From assembly GCA_030705805.1 (NCBI GenBank), contig JAUZPY010000008.1, positions 1-37,821 of the forward strand: DNA of 37,821 nt, in the 5' to 3' direction. The notes beneath the pieces were generated by a model. That model did no database searches. It was not told the DNA's origin and was given only the letters and a program-made list of their open reading frames with translations. Positions 11,101-22,266 of the stretch are shown here, piece after piece (position 1 is the stretch's first letter; every line of letters begins with the position of its first letter). Made by a program: the position numbers and the translations under genes. The stretch comes from Bacillota bacterium (GTDB lineage Bacteria; Bacillota; Clostridia; CAKSNL01; HGM11501).

Positions 11101-12222
11101 ACTTTTCTTAGCATAAACAAATTTATCAAAAGGCCATTTGGGGAATTTAACCGCAACGTAGTCAAGAGCCGGCTCAAAAGCCGCATAGGTTGTTCCTGTT
11201 ACTGCATTTTGAATTTCATCTAATGTGTACCCGATTGCTATTTTGGTTGCTACCTTAGCAATGGGATAGCCGGTAGCTTTAGAAGCTAATGCAGAGGAAC
11301 GGGATACTCTGGGATTTACCTCTATTACAGCATATTCAAAAGAATCCGGCTTTAATGCAAACTGACAGTTACATCCACCGCAAACCTTTAGTGCTTCAAT
11401 TATTTTAAGTGCTGCACTTCGCAGCATCTGATATTCTTTATCTGCAAGAGTTACCGCAGGGGCAATAACAATACTGTCTCCGGTATGTATACCTACAGGA
11501 TCAAAGTTTTCCATGGAGCAGACTGTAACAGCATTACCTTTTGCGTCACGGATTACCTCAAACTCAATTTCCTTCCAGCCTGCAATACAACGTTCAACCA
11601 GAATTTGAGAAATGGGAGAAAGCGCAATACCATTATGTGCAATCTCTTTAAGCTCTGCTTCATCCTCTGCAATACCTCCGCCGGTTCCGCCCAAAGTAAA
11701 CGCAGGACGAACAATTACCGGATAGCCGATTTCTTCGGCAAAAGAAAGAGCGTCCGGAACGGTTGTTACAACTTTTGACGGTACGCAAGGCTGCCCTATG
11801 GATTCCATTGTGTCCTTAAAAAGCTGACGGTCTTCTGCCTTGTCAATAGCTTCCGGAGAAGAGCCGAGAAGTGTTATGCCGTTCTTTTCCAAAAAGCCTT
11901 CATGTGCCAGCTGCATACAAAGGGTAAGGCCGGTCTGACCGCCAAGGCCTGATAAAATACTGTCAGGCTTTTCTTTTTCAATAATTCTTTTTACCATAGT
12001 TAATGTAAGCGGTTCAATATATATTCTATCTGCCATGATATGGTCGGTCATAATCGTGGCAGGGTTGGAATTCACAAGAACTATTTCAATCCCATATTCT
12101 TTAAGGGCACGGCAAGCTTGTGTTCCCGCGTAGTCAAATTCAGCTGCCTGACCAATAACAATAGGCCCGGAACCAATAACCAGGACTTTTTTAATATTGG
12201 GGTTTAATGGCATATAAGACAC
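8164..12222 (-). CDS. carB-dapF: CarB-DapF fusion: carbamoyl-phosphate synthase large chain fused to diaminopimelate epimerase
   Basis: One open frame of 1352 codons joins two complete enzymes. Residues 1-1073 are CarB, which makes carbamoyl phosphate for arginine and pyrimidines from CarA-supplied ammonia. It has two ATP-grasp halves ([12 protein letters not shown] and [10 protein letters not shown] phosphate loops) and a C-terminal MGS-like domain ending near the [13 protein letters not shown] stretch. Residues 1074-1352 are a full 279-residue DapF, which epimerises LL- to meso-diaminopimelate. Both catalytic cysteines are present: GNMCGN (fusion residue 1146) and ETFACGTGA (1295). The joint is only a short linker, [10 protein letters not shown]. 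An SD-like GAGGG sits 9 bases before the DapF ATG at 9003, so free DapF may also be made. The gene follows carA after 284 bp and overlaps dapL by 1 base. Each domain assignment is firm. Whether the fusion is genuine or a one-base sequence error is open. Confidence 0.92.
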   Translation of the reverse strand: MSYMPLNPNIKKVLVIGSGPIVIGQAAEFDYAGTQACRALKEYGIEIVLVNSNPATIMTDHIMADRIYIEPLTLTMVKRIIEKEKPDSILSGLGGQTGLTLCMQLAHEGFLEKNGITLLGSSPEAIDKAEDRQLFKDTMESIGQPCVPSKVVTTVPDALSFAEEIGYPVIVRPAFTLGGTGGGIAEDEAELKEIAHNGIALSPISQILVERCIAGWKEIEFEVIRDAKGNAVTVCSMENFDPVGIHTGDSIVIAPAVTLADKEYQMLRSAALKIIEALKVCGGCNCQFALKPDSFEYAVIEVNPRVSRSSALASKATGYPIAKVATKIAIGYTLDEIQNAVTGTTYAAFEPALDYVAVKFPKWPFDKFVYAKKSLGTQMKATGEVMSISDSFESAIMKAVRGAEISADTLNLAWVSKLTDEELDKKLYEQNDTRLFVVYEALKRGVSEDYIFDITKIDRWFLCKLKNIVNYEKKITGCPIDFETYYEGKKLGFLDNSLEKISGSKFDFRLAPTFKMVDTCAGEFEATTPYFYATYNSAESGGENEVTPFIKNPEKTVVVFGSGPIRIGQGIEFDYASVHCVLVLKSLGYEVVIVNNNPETVSTDFDTADRLYFEPLTKEDVRSILEVEKPCGVVVAFGGQTAIKLTKFLDKAGYNIVGTSADSIDMAEDRDRFDRLLEDLNIARPKGTTVMDEESALKAANDLGYPVLMRPSYVLGGQNMIIAFSDEDIVEYMKIILYRGIENPVLIDKYLQGKEIEVDAIYDGEDVLIPGIMEHIERSGIHSGDSIAVYPATHIDDNMKDRIIIATKKLCEGLNAIGIVNIQYIIAKNEIYVIEVNPRASRTVPYLSKVTGVPMVDLAVKVSLGKKLFELGYGSGVYKTSAYTAVKVPVFSFEKLIDVDTQLGPEMKSTGEVLGIGRDLKEALYKGLIAAGYKMYKEGGVFFSVRKGDRFEIPDLAKKFVTLGFSLYATEGNAKVLTDAGFTVTSVPKIYENSDFNSMTLIESGKIKYIISTSTKGRIPQRDSVKIRRRACMLGIPCVTSIDTANALADSIMSRYSEINTEIIDINNMREEKMKLKFTKMQGCGNDYIYIDCFEQKIDSPESLSVYLSDRHFGVGGDGIVLICPSDVADAKMRMFNLDGSEGNMCGNAIRCVGKYLYDVRKIGKKELSIETKSGIKYLELTTKDDKVYTVQVDMGKAELEPSKIPVKLDGNMVVSRKVSINEIPYEITCVSMGNPHCIVFCDNVDSLDLEKIGPKFENDDLFPERVNTEFVKIIDSHTIKMRVWERGSGETFACGTGACASVVASVLNGYCPINENIKVILVGGELTVKYTEDTVYLTGPCIKVFDGEVYI
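9001..9016 (-). promoter_or_regulatory. Possible internal ribosome binding site for free DapF
   Basis: On the minus strand GAGGGAAG (9009-9016) precedes an in-frame ATG (9001-9003) exactly where unfused DapF proteins begin. An out-of-frame TGA (9015-9017) overlaps the GAGGG, the usual stop-SD-start layout of tightly packed separate genes. This suggests that carB and dapF were recently separate, or still produce separate DapF. Confidence 0.5.
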
Positions 12223-12506
12223 CTCTTTCTATTGTTCATATCCCTTACTTAGGAAAAAGTTATTTTATTAAATACACATTTTACTACCTTAAAAACTATG
12301 TAATTATCTTATTTAATAAAATGCATAATGTCTGTCCTCTTTTGAATCAAGCTAAATTGTCTTGATATGGGGCTAATTCAATAAACGCATTTATGCTTTT
12401 ATTGAATAAAACAGTATGCGGCTGCTTTATTCAATAAAATGCGTGTACACCACGCATTTTATTAATCGTTTATTCAAACTTTTTAAATATTACTCTCATG
12501 CACTGA
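12223..12506 (-). repeat. Array of inverted repeats between carA and carB
   Basis: This 284-bp spacer holds no gene but is packed with AT-rich inverted repeats. (a) 12262-12274 pairs with 12310-12322 (13 bp perfect). (b) 12376-12385 pairs with 12398-12407 (10 bp), with GCAT/ATGC pairing inside the loop. (c) The same 12401-12410 segment pairs perfectly with 12426-12435, so b and c exclude one another. (d) 12433-12445 pairs with 12451-12463 (13 bp perfect, 5-base loop). The word AATAAAATGC recurs at two sites. No uridine-tailed terminator is seen on the minus strand. It could be a switching leader, an mRNA-processing site or a small non-autonomous element. Confidence 0.75.
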
Positions 12507-13574
12507 TTATCTGCTATGCCCCATCAAATTAATGAAGTCATCAAATAGAAAATTGGTGTCCTTTGGACCCGGGCAAGCTTCCGGATGAAATTGTACAGAA
12601 AAAGCGAGGTTATTCTTATACGAAAGGCCTTCGTTAGTCCTGTCATTAATATTTATAAAAAGCTCATCAGCAATTTTTTCATCTATGCTTTCAGAAACAA
12701 CTGCATAGCCGTGATTTTGAGAAGATATGTATACATTCCCTGTTTTTAAGTTCTTTACCGGCTGATTTGCTCCGCGATGCCCATACTTTAATTTGGAAGT
12801 GGAAAATCCATGAGCAAGAGCAAGGAGTTGATGTCCTAAGCAAATTCCCATGGTGGGAATCTTTTCATCTGATAGTTTTTTAAGGTTTTCAATAACTTCT
12901 TTATTATCAGATGGATCGCCGGGGCCGTTTGTAAGGAATATTCCGTCAGGTTTGTACTTCATCACTATCTCAGGACTTGTATTATAAGGCAGTACCCAAA
13001 CGTCGCAGTCTCTTTTTAGCAGAGATTTGAGAATATTATCTTTCTTACCAAAGTCAAGCATAGCAACCGTATAGCGGCTTTTTTCACTTTTTACCAGAAA
13101 AGCTTCCTTTGTGGAAACTTCTGCTACAGGCTCGCAGATACGGTAGCTTTTAATTTTATCCAGGTCTACCTTAGGATTATCTGTTATTATACCGTTCATA
13201 GTGCCGTGCTCTCTAAGAATTTTTGTAAGGGCTCGTGTGTCAATGCCATAAAGACCGGTAATATCATTTTCTTTTAAATATGCATCCAGAGTCTTTTCAC
13301 AGCGAAAATTGGAAGGAAATTCACACCATTCCCGAACAACATAAGCAGAAACCCTTGGCTTTTCACTTTCAGTGTCTTCAGAAATCACGCCATAGTTTCC
13401 GATTAAAGGAAAGGTTTGCACCACAGCCTGACCGGTATAGCTTTTATCTGTCAGTGTTTCAATATATCCTGTCATAGCAGTAGTAAAAACAATTTCTGCA
13501 ATTACTTCTTTATCTGCGCCAAAAGCTTTACCTTTAAAAATGCTGCCGTTTTCTAAAATCAAATATCGATTCAT
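12507..13574 (-). CDS. carA: Carbamoyl-phosphate synthase small chain (glutaminase)
   Basis: CarA hydrolyses glutamine and channels ammonia to CarB. The 355-residue protein has the N-terminal CarA domain (YLILENGSIFKGKAFG at the start, FTTAMTGY at 30-37). A class I glutamine amidotransferase domain follows, with nucleophile Cys245 in GICLGHQ and the His330-Pro-Glu332 partners in QFHPEA. NGPGDP at 216-221 is the oxyanion-region motif. Its ATG overlaps the purF stop (ATGA), so the two glutamine-using enzymes are translationally coupled. Carbamoyl phosphate could feed both arginine and pyrimidine synthesis; no pyrimidine attenuator is visible here. Confidence 0.97.
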   Translation of the reverse strand: MNRYLILENGSIFKGKAFGADKEVIAEIVFTTAMTGYIETLTDKSYTGQAVVQTFPLIGNYGVISEDTESEKPRVSAYVVREWCEFPSNFRCEKTLDAYLKENDITGLYGIDTRALTKILREHGTMNGIITDNPKVDLDKIKSYRICEPVAEVSTKEAFLVKSEKSRYTVAMLDFGKKDNILKSLLKRDCDVWVLPYNTSPEIVMKYKPDGIFLTNGPGDPSDNKEVIENLKKLSDEKIPTMGICLGHQLLALAHGFSTSKLKYGHRGANQPVKNLKTGNVYISSQNHGYAVVSESIDEKIADELFININDRTNEGLSYKNNLAFSVQFHPEACPGPKDTNFLFDDFINLMGHSR

Positions 13575-15016
13575 AGCAAATTTTTCTCCCTTTCCGATAG
13601 TTTACATTCAAAGCGGTTTTTTCCCATATGGCTTGGAATAGAAGTCGGATATTCTCCGCTAAAGCAAGCTTTACAGTAACCATGAACCGCATCATCATCA
13701 AAGCCAAGCCTTGTAACATCAGAAAGAGGCAGATAACCTAAGCTGTCCACACCTATATTTTTTGCGATTTCTTCTATGGATTGATTGCAAGCAATCAGTT
13801 TTTCCTTAGAATCAATATCGGTACCATAAAAACATGGGTTTAAAAAAGGAGGCGCGGACACACGCATATGCACTTCTTTTGCACCTGCTTGTCTAAGCAA
13901 ATTTACAATTTGTCCGCTTGTGGTTCCTCTGACAATAGAATCATCTACCATAATGACCCGCTTATCTTTTACCGTTTCTGCAATAGTACTTAGCTTTATT
14001 TTTACTTTATCCACTCTGTCATCCTGACCGGGTGAAATAAAGGTTCTGCCAATATATTTATTCTTAATAAATCCTATTCCGTAAGGAATTCCAGATTCGA
14101 TTGAATATCCTAAAGCGGCATCCAACCCTGAATCCGGCACTCCCACAACCACATCGGCATCTACAGGATGGGCTTTGGCAAGAAATGACCCCGCCCGAAG
14201 CCGCGCCTTGTGAATAGATATGCCGTCGATTACAGAATCGGGACGGGCAAAATATATAGTTTCAAATACACAAAGCGTATGATCACATGTTCCACAATGC
14301 TTAGTTATGGAACGAATATTATTTTTTTCAAATATAAGGATTTCGCCCGGAGCAATATCTCTTATAAAGGTAGCCCCAACTGCGCTCAAAGCACAGCTTT
14401 CTGATGCTATTATATAGCTGCCGTCTTTGCAGCGGCCATAGCACAGCGGACGAAAACCATGAGGATCACGGACTGCAATCAGCTTTGAGGGCGACATAAT
14501 TACCAAAGAATATGCGCCTTCTAACTTATTCATAGCCAGGCTTACTGCATCTTCAATTGAAGGAGCATTAATTCGTTCTTTTGTAATTATATAGGCAATT
14601 GTTTCAGTATCGCTTGTGGTGTGAAAAATAGCGCCTGACATTTCAAGCCCGCAGCGAAGTTCATACGAATTTGTAAGGTTACCATTATGAGCTAGTGCAA
14701 TATGACCTTTCAAATGATTTACTTCAATAGGCTGACAATTGTTTCGATTAGTGCCTCCGGTTGTTCCATAGCGCACATGACCTACAGCCATGGCACCTTG
14801 AGGTAACTTAGATAAAACATCACCGGAAAAAACATCATTAACCAGTCCCATATCCTTATGGGAAGCGAAAACTCCGTCATCATTTACCACGATGCCGCAG
14901 CTTTCCTGACCGCGATGCTGCAATGCAAATAGTCCATAATATACTATCTTGGCAACATTTTTAAATTCTGGGCTAAAAACGCCAAAAACGCCGCATTCCT
15001 CTCTTAATTCACTCAT
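13571..15016 (-). CDS. purF: Amidophosphoribosyltransferase
   Basis: This enzyme makes phosphoribosylamine from PRPP and glutamine, the first committed step of purine synthesis. The 481-residue protein is the iron-sulfur type with a short propeptide: the nucleophile is Cys8 in EECGVFG, exposed after cleavage. The N-terminal Ntn-type glutaminase carries HRGQESCG and HVRYGTTG. The PRPP-binding loop VIMVDDSIVRGTTS is in the C-terminal half. CVFETIYFARPDS and the CKAC pair near the C-terminus are the expected 4Fe-4S ligands. It starts 2 bases after purC and overlaps carA by 4 bases. Confidence 0.97.
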   Translation of the reverse strand: MSELREECGVFGVFSPEFKNVAKIVYYGLFALQHRGQESCGIVVNDDGVFASHKDMGLVNDVFSGDVLSKLPQGAMAVGHVRYGTTGGTNRNNCQPIEVNHLKGHIALAHNGNLTNSYELRCGLEMSGAIFHTTSDTETIAYIITKERINAPSIEDAVSLAMNKLEGAYSLVIMSPSKLIAVRDPHGFRPLCYGRCKDGSYIIASESCALSAVGATFIRDIAPGEILIFEKNNIRSITKHCGTCDHTLCVFETIYFARPDSVIDGISIHKARLRAGSFLAKAHPVDADVVVGVPDSGLDAALGYSIESGIPYGIGFIKNKYIGRTFISPGQDDRVDKVKIKLSTIAETVKDKRVIMVDDSIVRGTTSGQIVNLLRQAGAKEVHMRVSAPPFLNPCFYGTDIDSKEKLIACNQSIEEIAKNIGVDSLGYLPLSDVTRLGFDDDAVHGYCKACFSGEYPTSIPSHMGKNRFECKLSEREKNLL

Positions 15017-15018
15017 GC

Positions 15019-15729
15019 TTAACCCTGAAACACCCTTTTCATCATCTCGGCATACGCACCTTCTACATTTCCCATATCACGGCGGAAACGGTCTTTGTCC
15101 AGCTTTTCATGAGTTTTAGCATCCCAGAAGCGACAGGTATCAGGTGAAATTTCATCAGCAAGTATAATAGTTCCATCTGCTGTTTTGCCAAACTCCAACT
15201 TAAAGTCAATAAGGTCTACACCTATATTTTTAAAGAAGTCAATAAGCAGATCATCAATGCGGAACGCATAGTCGGTGATTGTCTCCACTTCTTGCTTTGT
15301 TGCATATCCTGCGGCAAGTATATGATAATCGTTAACCATAGGATCGCCTAACTCATCATCTTTATAGCTGAATTCTAAGACCTTACATTTTAACGGCGTT
15401 CCTTCTTCAATGCCAAGACGCTTCGAGAAAGAGCCTGCGGCTACATTTCTTATTATTACTTCAAGAGGAACAATGTGAACCTTTTTTACCAAGGTTTCTC
15501 TATCGCTAAGTTCTTGAGCAAAATGAGTGGGGATACCGCTTCTTTCTAACATTTGCATGAGATAATTAGACATTTTGTTGTTTACAATGCCTTTACCTTC
15601 AATAGTCCCTTTTTTCAAGCCATTAAAAGCAGTAGCATCATCTTTATAAGAAACAATACAAAGATTTGGATCATCTGTTGCAAATACTTTCTTGGCCTTT
15701 CCTTCATATAATTGTTCTGCTTTTTTCAT
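15019..15729 (-). CDS. purC: Phosphoribosylaminoimidazole-succinocarboxamide synthase
   Basis: PurC condenses CAIR with aspartate using ATP (SAICAR synthesis) in purine synthesis. The 236-residue length is the standard bacterial size. Family signs are the N-terminal YEGKAKKVF, FNGLKKGTI, the RNVAAGSF segment near residue 95, and EISPDTCRFWD with LDKDRFRRD near the C-terminus. The gene sits 11 bp after purA and 2 bp before purF, with no room for separate promoters. Confidence 0.97.
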   Translation of the reverse strand: MKKAEQLYEGKAKKVFATDDPNLCIVSYKDDATAFNGLKKGTIEGKGIVNNKMSNYLMQMLERSGIPTHFAQELSDRETLVKKVHIVPLEVIIRNVAAGSFSKRLGIEEGTPLKCKVLEFSYKDDELGDPMVNDYHILAAGYATKQEVETITDYAFRIDDLLIDFFKNIGVDLIDFKLEFGKTADGTIILADEISPDTCRFWDAKTHEKLDKDRFRRDMGNVEGAYAEMMKRVFQG

Positions 15730-15740
15730 ATCGGCACTCC

Positions 15741-17015
15741 TTACTGTATTTCAAAATATTTATCTCTTTCTGCTCCAACAGAAACATACTGTATCTGACA
15801 TTTTACCTTACTTTGAATAAAGGTAATATAATTTTTTGCCTGTATGGGCAAGCTATCAAAACTCTTACATCCGGAAATATCGCATTTCCATCCGTCCAAA
15901 TACTCGTAAACCGGTTTTGCATTATCCAGTTCTTTTCCAGCGGGGAATTTTTCGGTCTTTACACCGTTAACCTCGTATGCAACGCATACGGGAATTTTAT
16001 CATAGCAGGAGAGCACGTCCATTTTTGTAAGAGCCAGAGAAGTTGCGCCCTGAAGCATAACACCATATTTTGAAGCAGCTACATCAAAACCACCAACTCT
16101 TCTGGGTCTGCCTGTTGCTGCACCATATTCTCCGCCTGCTTCCCTCAGAACTTCTGCTTCCTCCCCAAACATTTCACATGTAAAGGGACCTTCTCCAACA
16201 CAGCTGGAATATGCCTTCATAATACCAATTACGTTATCTAATTTCATTCCGGGAACTCCGGCACCTATCGGCCCATATGATGCAATGGTCGAAGAGGATG
16301 AAGTATAAGGATAAATACCAAAGTCAATATCCCTTAATGCGCCAAGCTGAGCTTCAAACATTATGTCTTTTCCCTGCTCATTTGCCTCAGTAAGCAATTC
16401 GCCTGTATCACAGATATAGTCAACAAACGGCAAGCCGTAGTCTTCAAGCCACTTAATCATTTCTTCGGCAGAAATAGCTTCATGGCCGTATCCGTTTTTA
16501 ACCGTCAGGTTTTTCCATTCCATAATAGAGGGCATTTTCTTCTTTACTTCATCAAAATGGAGCAGGTCTCCCATACGAAATGCTTTTTTCATATATTTAT
16601 CCGCATACACAGGAGCAATTCCACGACGAGTAGAGCCAAATTTAGCATCTCCAAGCCTGTCCTCTTCCAATTCGTCAAGTAGCTTATGATATGGCATACA
16701 AATAGTTGCCCTATCACTGATTTTTAAGTTTTGGGGCGTTACTTTAATGCCGCCTTCTCTGAGCTTAGCTATTTCCTTGGTCAGATGCTCCAAATCGATT
16801 ACCATGCCGTTTCCCATAACATTTATGGTATTTTCACGTAAAATGCCGGAGGGGAGCAGATTTAAAACAAATTTACCTTTATCGTTAATTACTGTATGTC
16901 CTGCATTATTGCCGCCCTGATAACGGGCAACCACACCATATTTTTCAGAAAGCAAATCTACCATACGGCCTTTACCTTCATCGCCCCAGTTAATGCCTAC
17001 AATTGATGTTAACAT
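15741..17015 (-). CDS. purA: Adenylosuccinate synthetase
   Basis: PurA joins IMP and aspartate with GTP to make adenylosuccinate, the first step from IMP to AMP. The 424 residues match the family. The N-terminal GINWGDEGKGRMVDLL is the GTP/IMP loop. NNAGHTVI, GSTRRGIAPVY and TGRPRRVGGFD mark the IMP- and aspartate-binding loops. It lies 15 bp after purB and 11 bp before purC, so the aspartate-dependent purine steps are contiguous. Confidence 0.97.
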   Translation of the reverse strand: MLTSIVGINWGDEGKGRMVDLLSEKYGVVARYQGGNNAGHTVINDKGKFVLNLLPSGILRENTINVMGNGMVIDLEHLTKEIAKLREGGIKVTPQNLKISDRATICMPYHKLLDELEEDRLGDAKFGSTRRGIAPVYADKYMKKAFRMGDLLHFDEVKKKMPSIMEWKNLTVKNGYGHEAISAEEMIKWLEDYGLPFVDYICDTGELLTEANEQGKDIMFEAQLGALRDIDFGIYPYTSSSSTIASYGPIGAGVPGMKLDNVIGIMKAYSSCVGEGPFTCEMFGEEAEVLREAGGEYGAATGRPRRVGGFDVAASKYGVMLQGATSLALTKMDVLSCYDKIPVCVAYEVNGVKTEKFPAGKELDNAKPVYEYLDGWKCDISGCKSFDSLPIQAKNYITFIQSKVKCQIQYVSVGAERDKYFEIQ

Positions 17016-17030
17016 TACAAAAGTCCTCCC

Positions 17031-18461
17031 TTAAACATTGATTTCTATATTAATTCCAAGTAAATCCCTATATTTATCTAAAACAGGATTTACATACTCA
17101 GATAGAAACTCTTCTGTCTGTTCCTTTGCCATACCTGTAAATTTTTTATAGTCCAAAAGTGATTCCATTTCATCTTTAGTAATATTAAAGGTTTTATCTG
17201 AGAGAATTTGTTCAATCAAATTATTTTCTCCCCCATTAAGCTTAATATTCTTAGCACAGGCAACGGAATGTTGTCTGATGGCTTCGTGAAGAGCTTGGCG
17301 GTCGCCGCCTTTTTTAACACAATGCATCATAATATTTTCTGTTGCCATAAACGGAAGCTCTTCTTTTAAATGCTTTTCCATAACCTTTGGATAAACACTT
17401 CCGCCTTCAATAATATTTATGTAAAGAGACAAAATCGCATCTGCAGCCAAAAATGCTTCAGGTATGGAAATTCGGCGGTTTGCCGAATCGTCCAACGTAC
17501 GCTCGAACCATTGTGCTGAAGCTGTTATCGCAGGGTTCAAAGAATCAATCATGATATACCTGGAAAGTGAAGCAATTCTTTCACTTCTCATAGGATTTCT
17601 CTTATATGCCATAGCGGAAGAACCTATTTGCTTGTCCGCAAAGGGTTCATCAAATTCTTTAAGATGAGAAAGAAGCCTGATATCATTTGAAAACTTTGCC
17701 CCACTTTGTGCAATGCCCGAAAGTACAGAAATTATATTATAATCCACTTTTCTTGTATAGGTTTGTCCGGAAACCGGCATAACCTTTGAAAAGTTCATTT
17801 TTTCAGCTATCTTCTTTTCTAATGCCTTAACCTTTTCGGTATCACCTTCAAAAAGCTCTAAAAAGCTTGCTCCGGTTCCGGTGGTTCCTTTACATCCTAA
17901 TAGTTTCAAATTCTGAAGCTGAAATGAAAGCTGTTCCAAATCTATAAGTAAATCCTGAAGCCACAATGTTGCTCTTTTACCCATTGTAGTAGGCTGTGCA
18001 GCCTGAAAATGAGTATATGCAAGAGTTGGCAAGGATTTATATTCTTCTGCAAATTTGCCTACAGAAGCTATACAGTTCACAAGCTTTTTCTGTATCAGCT
18101 TCATTGCCACACTCATCTGGATAACATCGGTGTTGTCACCAACATAGCATGAGGTCGCTCCCAAATGAATAATGGGCTTAGCTTTAGGGCAAAGATCGGA
18201 GAAAGCATAAATATGTGACATAACATCGTGCCTAAGCTCTTTTTCATATTCTTTTACGGCATCATAGTTGATATCATAAATGTGCTCCTTCATTTCATCA
18301 ATCTGCTCATCAGTGATAGGCAAGCCAAGTTCTTTTTCACTTTCAGCTAAAGCAATCCATAGCTTACGCCAAGTGGAAAATTTAAAATCATCGGAAAAAA
18401 CAGTTTTCATTTCTTCGCTTGCATATCTGACACAAAGAGGGTTTTCATAACAGTTTCTCAT
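17031..18461 (-). CDS. purB: Adenylosuccinate lyase
   Basis: PurB releases fumarate from adenylosuccinate and from SAICAR, acting twice in purine synthesis. The fumarase-superfamily signature GSSAMAYKRNPMRSE is clear in the middle of the protein, and HLGATSCYVGDN and AYTHFQAAQPTT are family loops. The start is set at the second in-frame ATG (18461) because TTGGAGG lies just before it and overlaps the codons of an 18-base longer reading. This gives 476 residues beginning MRNCYENPL, as in other Firmicutes. It is 151 bp after pyrG, the second longest gap in this operon. Confidence 0.96.
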   Translation of the reverse strand: MRNCYENPLCVRYASEEMKTVFSDDFKFSTWRKLWIALAESEKELGLPITDEQIDEMKEHIYDINYDAVKEYEKELRHDVMSHIYAFSDLCPKAKPIIHLGATSCYVGDNTDVIQMSVAMKLIQKKLVNCIASVGKFAEEYKSLPTLAYTHFQAAQPTTMGKRATLWLQDLLIDLEQLSFQLQNLKLLGCKGTTGTGASFLELFEGDTEKVKALEKKIAEKMNFSKVMPVSGQTYTRKVDYNIISVLSGIAQSGAKFSNDIRLLSHLKEFDEPFADKQIGSSAMAYKRNPMRSERIASLSRYIMIDSLNPAITASAQWFERTLDDSANRRISIPEAFLAADAILSLYINIIEGGSVYPKVMEKHLKEELPFMATENIMMHCVKKGGDRQALHEAIRQHSVACAKNIKLNGGENNLIEQILSDKTFNITKDEMESLLDYKKFTGMAKEQTEEFLSEYVNPVLDKYRDLLGINIEINV

Positions 18462-18612
18462 TTGTACCTCCAATTTCATTTGTTCTTATTTATAGGCATT
18501 TATCTTAACTTTGCCTTAGCAATATTTTATCTATTCCTGTGAATAAAAAGGAATCAATATCAGCATAGGAAATCCCCATTTTTGCCACGGCCTAAGTTTT
18601 CTTATTTTACTT
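18462..18612 (-). other. Spacer between pyrG and purB
   Basis: This 151-bp stretch has no gene. It contains a 6-bp inverted repeat (ATTCCT and AGGAAT arms near 18530-18555) without a uridine run. It also contains a GGCA/TGCC pair near 18494-18515. I see no consensus promoter and no hexaloop ANTAR motif, so purB is most simply read from the glnA promoter. Confidence 0.45.
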
Positions 18613-20842
<2,230 letters not shown>

Positions 20843-20876
20843 TTATCACCTCTCCTTTCTGCATAATAAACAGCAG

Positions 20877-22085
20877 TTATTTATTGCTATATGCTTCTAA
20901 ATAGGCTGCCGGAAGAATATTCTTTACAAATGCACTTTGCATGGCCTTTGTAATGGCATCTTCTAATGTAACCGGAAGTGATTCAAGCTTATCTGTAATA
21001 CTTTTATCTGCTTTGTATAAATTAATATTCAGTGCTTCCGGTATATGAAGCTTTCTTTCAATACCATCAAGCCCAGCATAAATCAAGAGTGCAAACGCCA
21101 GATAAGGGTTTGCGGTAGGATCCGGGGAACGTAGCTCAATTCGTTTATCCCCGTTCTTGACAGCCGGAATACGAATCAATTGCGAACGATTTTCATGTGA
21201 CCAGGTAACATATTTCGGAGCTTTTTTCTCACCAAGTCTCTTATAAGACTGTTCTGTAGGATTTAAAAATAAAGTTATTTCTTTAATGTGCTCCATAATG
21301 CCGGCCATGAACGGCTGGGTACAATCCTTGCCTTTTTCACAATCCAAAGACATATTAATATGCATTCCGCTACCTGATTGATCTTTAAGGGGTTTTGGTG
21401 AAAAGTCTGCATTTAATCCGTTTCGCATAGCAACTGTTTTCACAACCCATTTAAAGGTGGCCGTATTATCCGCGGCAGACAAAGCGTCACTATAGTGAAA
21501 ATCAATTTCATTCTGCCCCGGCCCCTCTTCATGATGTGAAGCTTCCGGTTGAATTCCCATATCAATCAAAGTAAAACATATTTCACGACGCACATTTTCG
21601 CCGCTGTCTTCCGGCGCTATGTCCATATATCCTGCGTTGTCAAAAGGCAGCGTTGTTGCATTGCCGCTTTCATCGGTTTTAAACAAATAAAATTCCATTT
21701 CAGGTCCAAAATTTACGGAAACTCCCTTTTCTTTTGCAGCCTTAATGGCATTTTTCAAAATTAAGCGGCTGTCCTTCTCAAAAAGTGAACCGTCAGGATA
21801 CCTGATATCACAATACATTCTCACCACTCTGCCATGTATAGGCCTCCAAGGCAGAATTGAAAGCGTGGATGGATCAGGATGCAAAAACAAATCACTCTTA
21901 ACCTCGTCTCCAAAGCCTGCCACAGCCGAAGCATCAAAGGAAATACCATCTATAAATGCACGCTTAAGTTCATCCGGCATGATAGAAATGTTTTTTTGCT
22001 TTCCGAATACGTCGAAAAATGCAAGCCGTATAAACTTCACGTCTTCTTGTTCTACAAAAGTTAGCACCTCGTCATATGAATACAT
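20877..22085 (-). CDS. glnA: Type I glutamine synthetase, short divergent form
   Basis: This protein belongs to the glutamine synthetase family (ATP, glutamate and ammonia to glutamine). Metal and substrate residues are in place: GPEMEFYLF, EASHHEEGPGQNEIDF, SGSGMHINMS, SYKRL, ENRSQLIRIP and RIELRSPDP. At 402 residues it is about 40 shorter than the usual 440-445. The C-terminus stops after ILPAAYLEAYSNK and lacks the family's last ~30 residues (the RTxVHPWE tail). The flap, normally VPGYEAP, reads GEKKAP, so the usual flap glutamate appears replaced by lysine. The arginine linked to feedback inhibition in Bacillus (FVRIEESD) is aspartate here (FGDEVKSD). I cannot say from sequence whether it is a true, feedback-insensitive synthetase or has another ligase or regulatory role. 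It heads the large minus-strand operon. Confidence 0.9.
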   Translation of the reverse strand: MYSYDEVLTFVEQEDVKFIRLAFFDVFGKQKNISIMPDELKRAFIDGISFDASAVAGFGDEVKSDLFLHPDPSTLSILPWRPIHGRVVRMYCDIRYPDGSLFEKDSRLILKNAIKAAKEKGVSVNFGPEMEFYLFKTDESGNATTLPFDNAGYMDIAPEDSGENVRREICFTLIDMGIQPEASHHEEGPGQNEIDFHYSDALSAADNTATFKWVVKTVAMRNGLNADFSPKPLKDQSGSGMHINMSLDCEKGKDCTQPFMAGIMEHIKEITLFLNPTEQSYKRLGEKKAPKYVTWSHENRSQLIRIPAVKNGDKRIELRSPDPTANPYLAFALLIYAGLDGIERKLHIPEALNINLYKADKSITDKLESLPVTLEDAITKAMQSAFVKNILPAAYLEAYSNK

Positions 22086-22135
22086 AGGCTAAACCTCCTG
22101 TAATCCTGTATTTTTTTGTTAAATTGCATATACTC

Positions 22136-22194
22136 AAAAACGAAAGCGTTCATCCGAAGGATAACTTTCCCCTTTAAGATGAACGCCATTGCCC
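22136..22194 (-). promoter_or_regulatory. ANTAR-type attenuator in the glnA leader
   Basis: On the minus strand the leader first forms P1, GGGC[AATGGC]GTTC (22181-22194), a hexaloop with A1 and G4. Six bases later comes P2, AAGGGG[AAAGTT]ATCCTT (22157-22174), whose innermost closing pair is G-A. A competing terminator pairs 22178-22186 with 22146-22154 (9 bp perfect) and is followed by TTTCGTTTTT (22136-22145). The 5' arm of the terminator overlaps the 3' arm of P1, so holding P1-P2 would block termination. Binding by the ANTAR protein is inferred. Confidence 0.78.
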
Positions 22195-22222
22195 TAATAA
22201 ATTACCAATATTAACAACTAAT

Positions 22223-22251
22223 ACTATACAAGAAAATCAATTATTTGTCAA
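22223..22251 (-). promoter_or_regulatory. glnA operon promoter
   Basis: On the minus strand TTGACA (22246-22251) and TATAGT (22223-22228) are separated by 17 bases. Transcription should start near 22216 and run into the ANTAR-type attenuator, then to the AGGAGG site (22094-22099) and the glnA start at 22085. Confidence 0.85.
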
Positions 22252-22266
22252 GCTGCTTTAGAAACA

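Noticed and set aside
18462-18612. A possible ANTAR element before purB, from a GGCAAAAATGG stretch
   Set aside because: The loop length and flanking pairs do not fit a hexaloop hairpin, and no terminator overlaps it.
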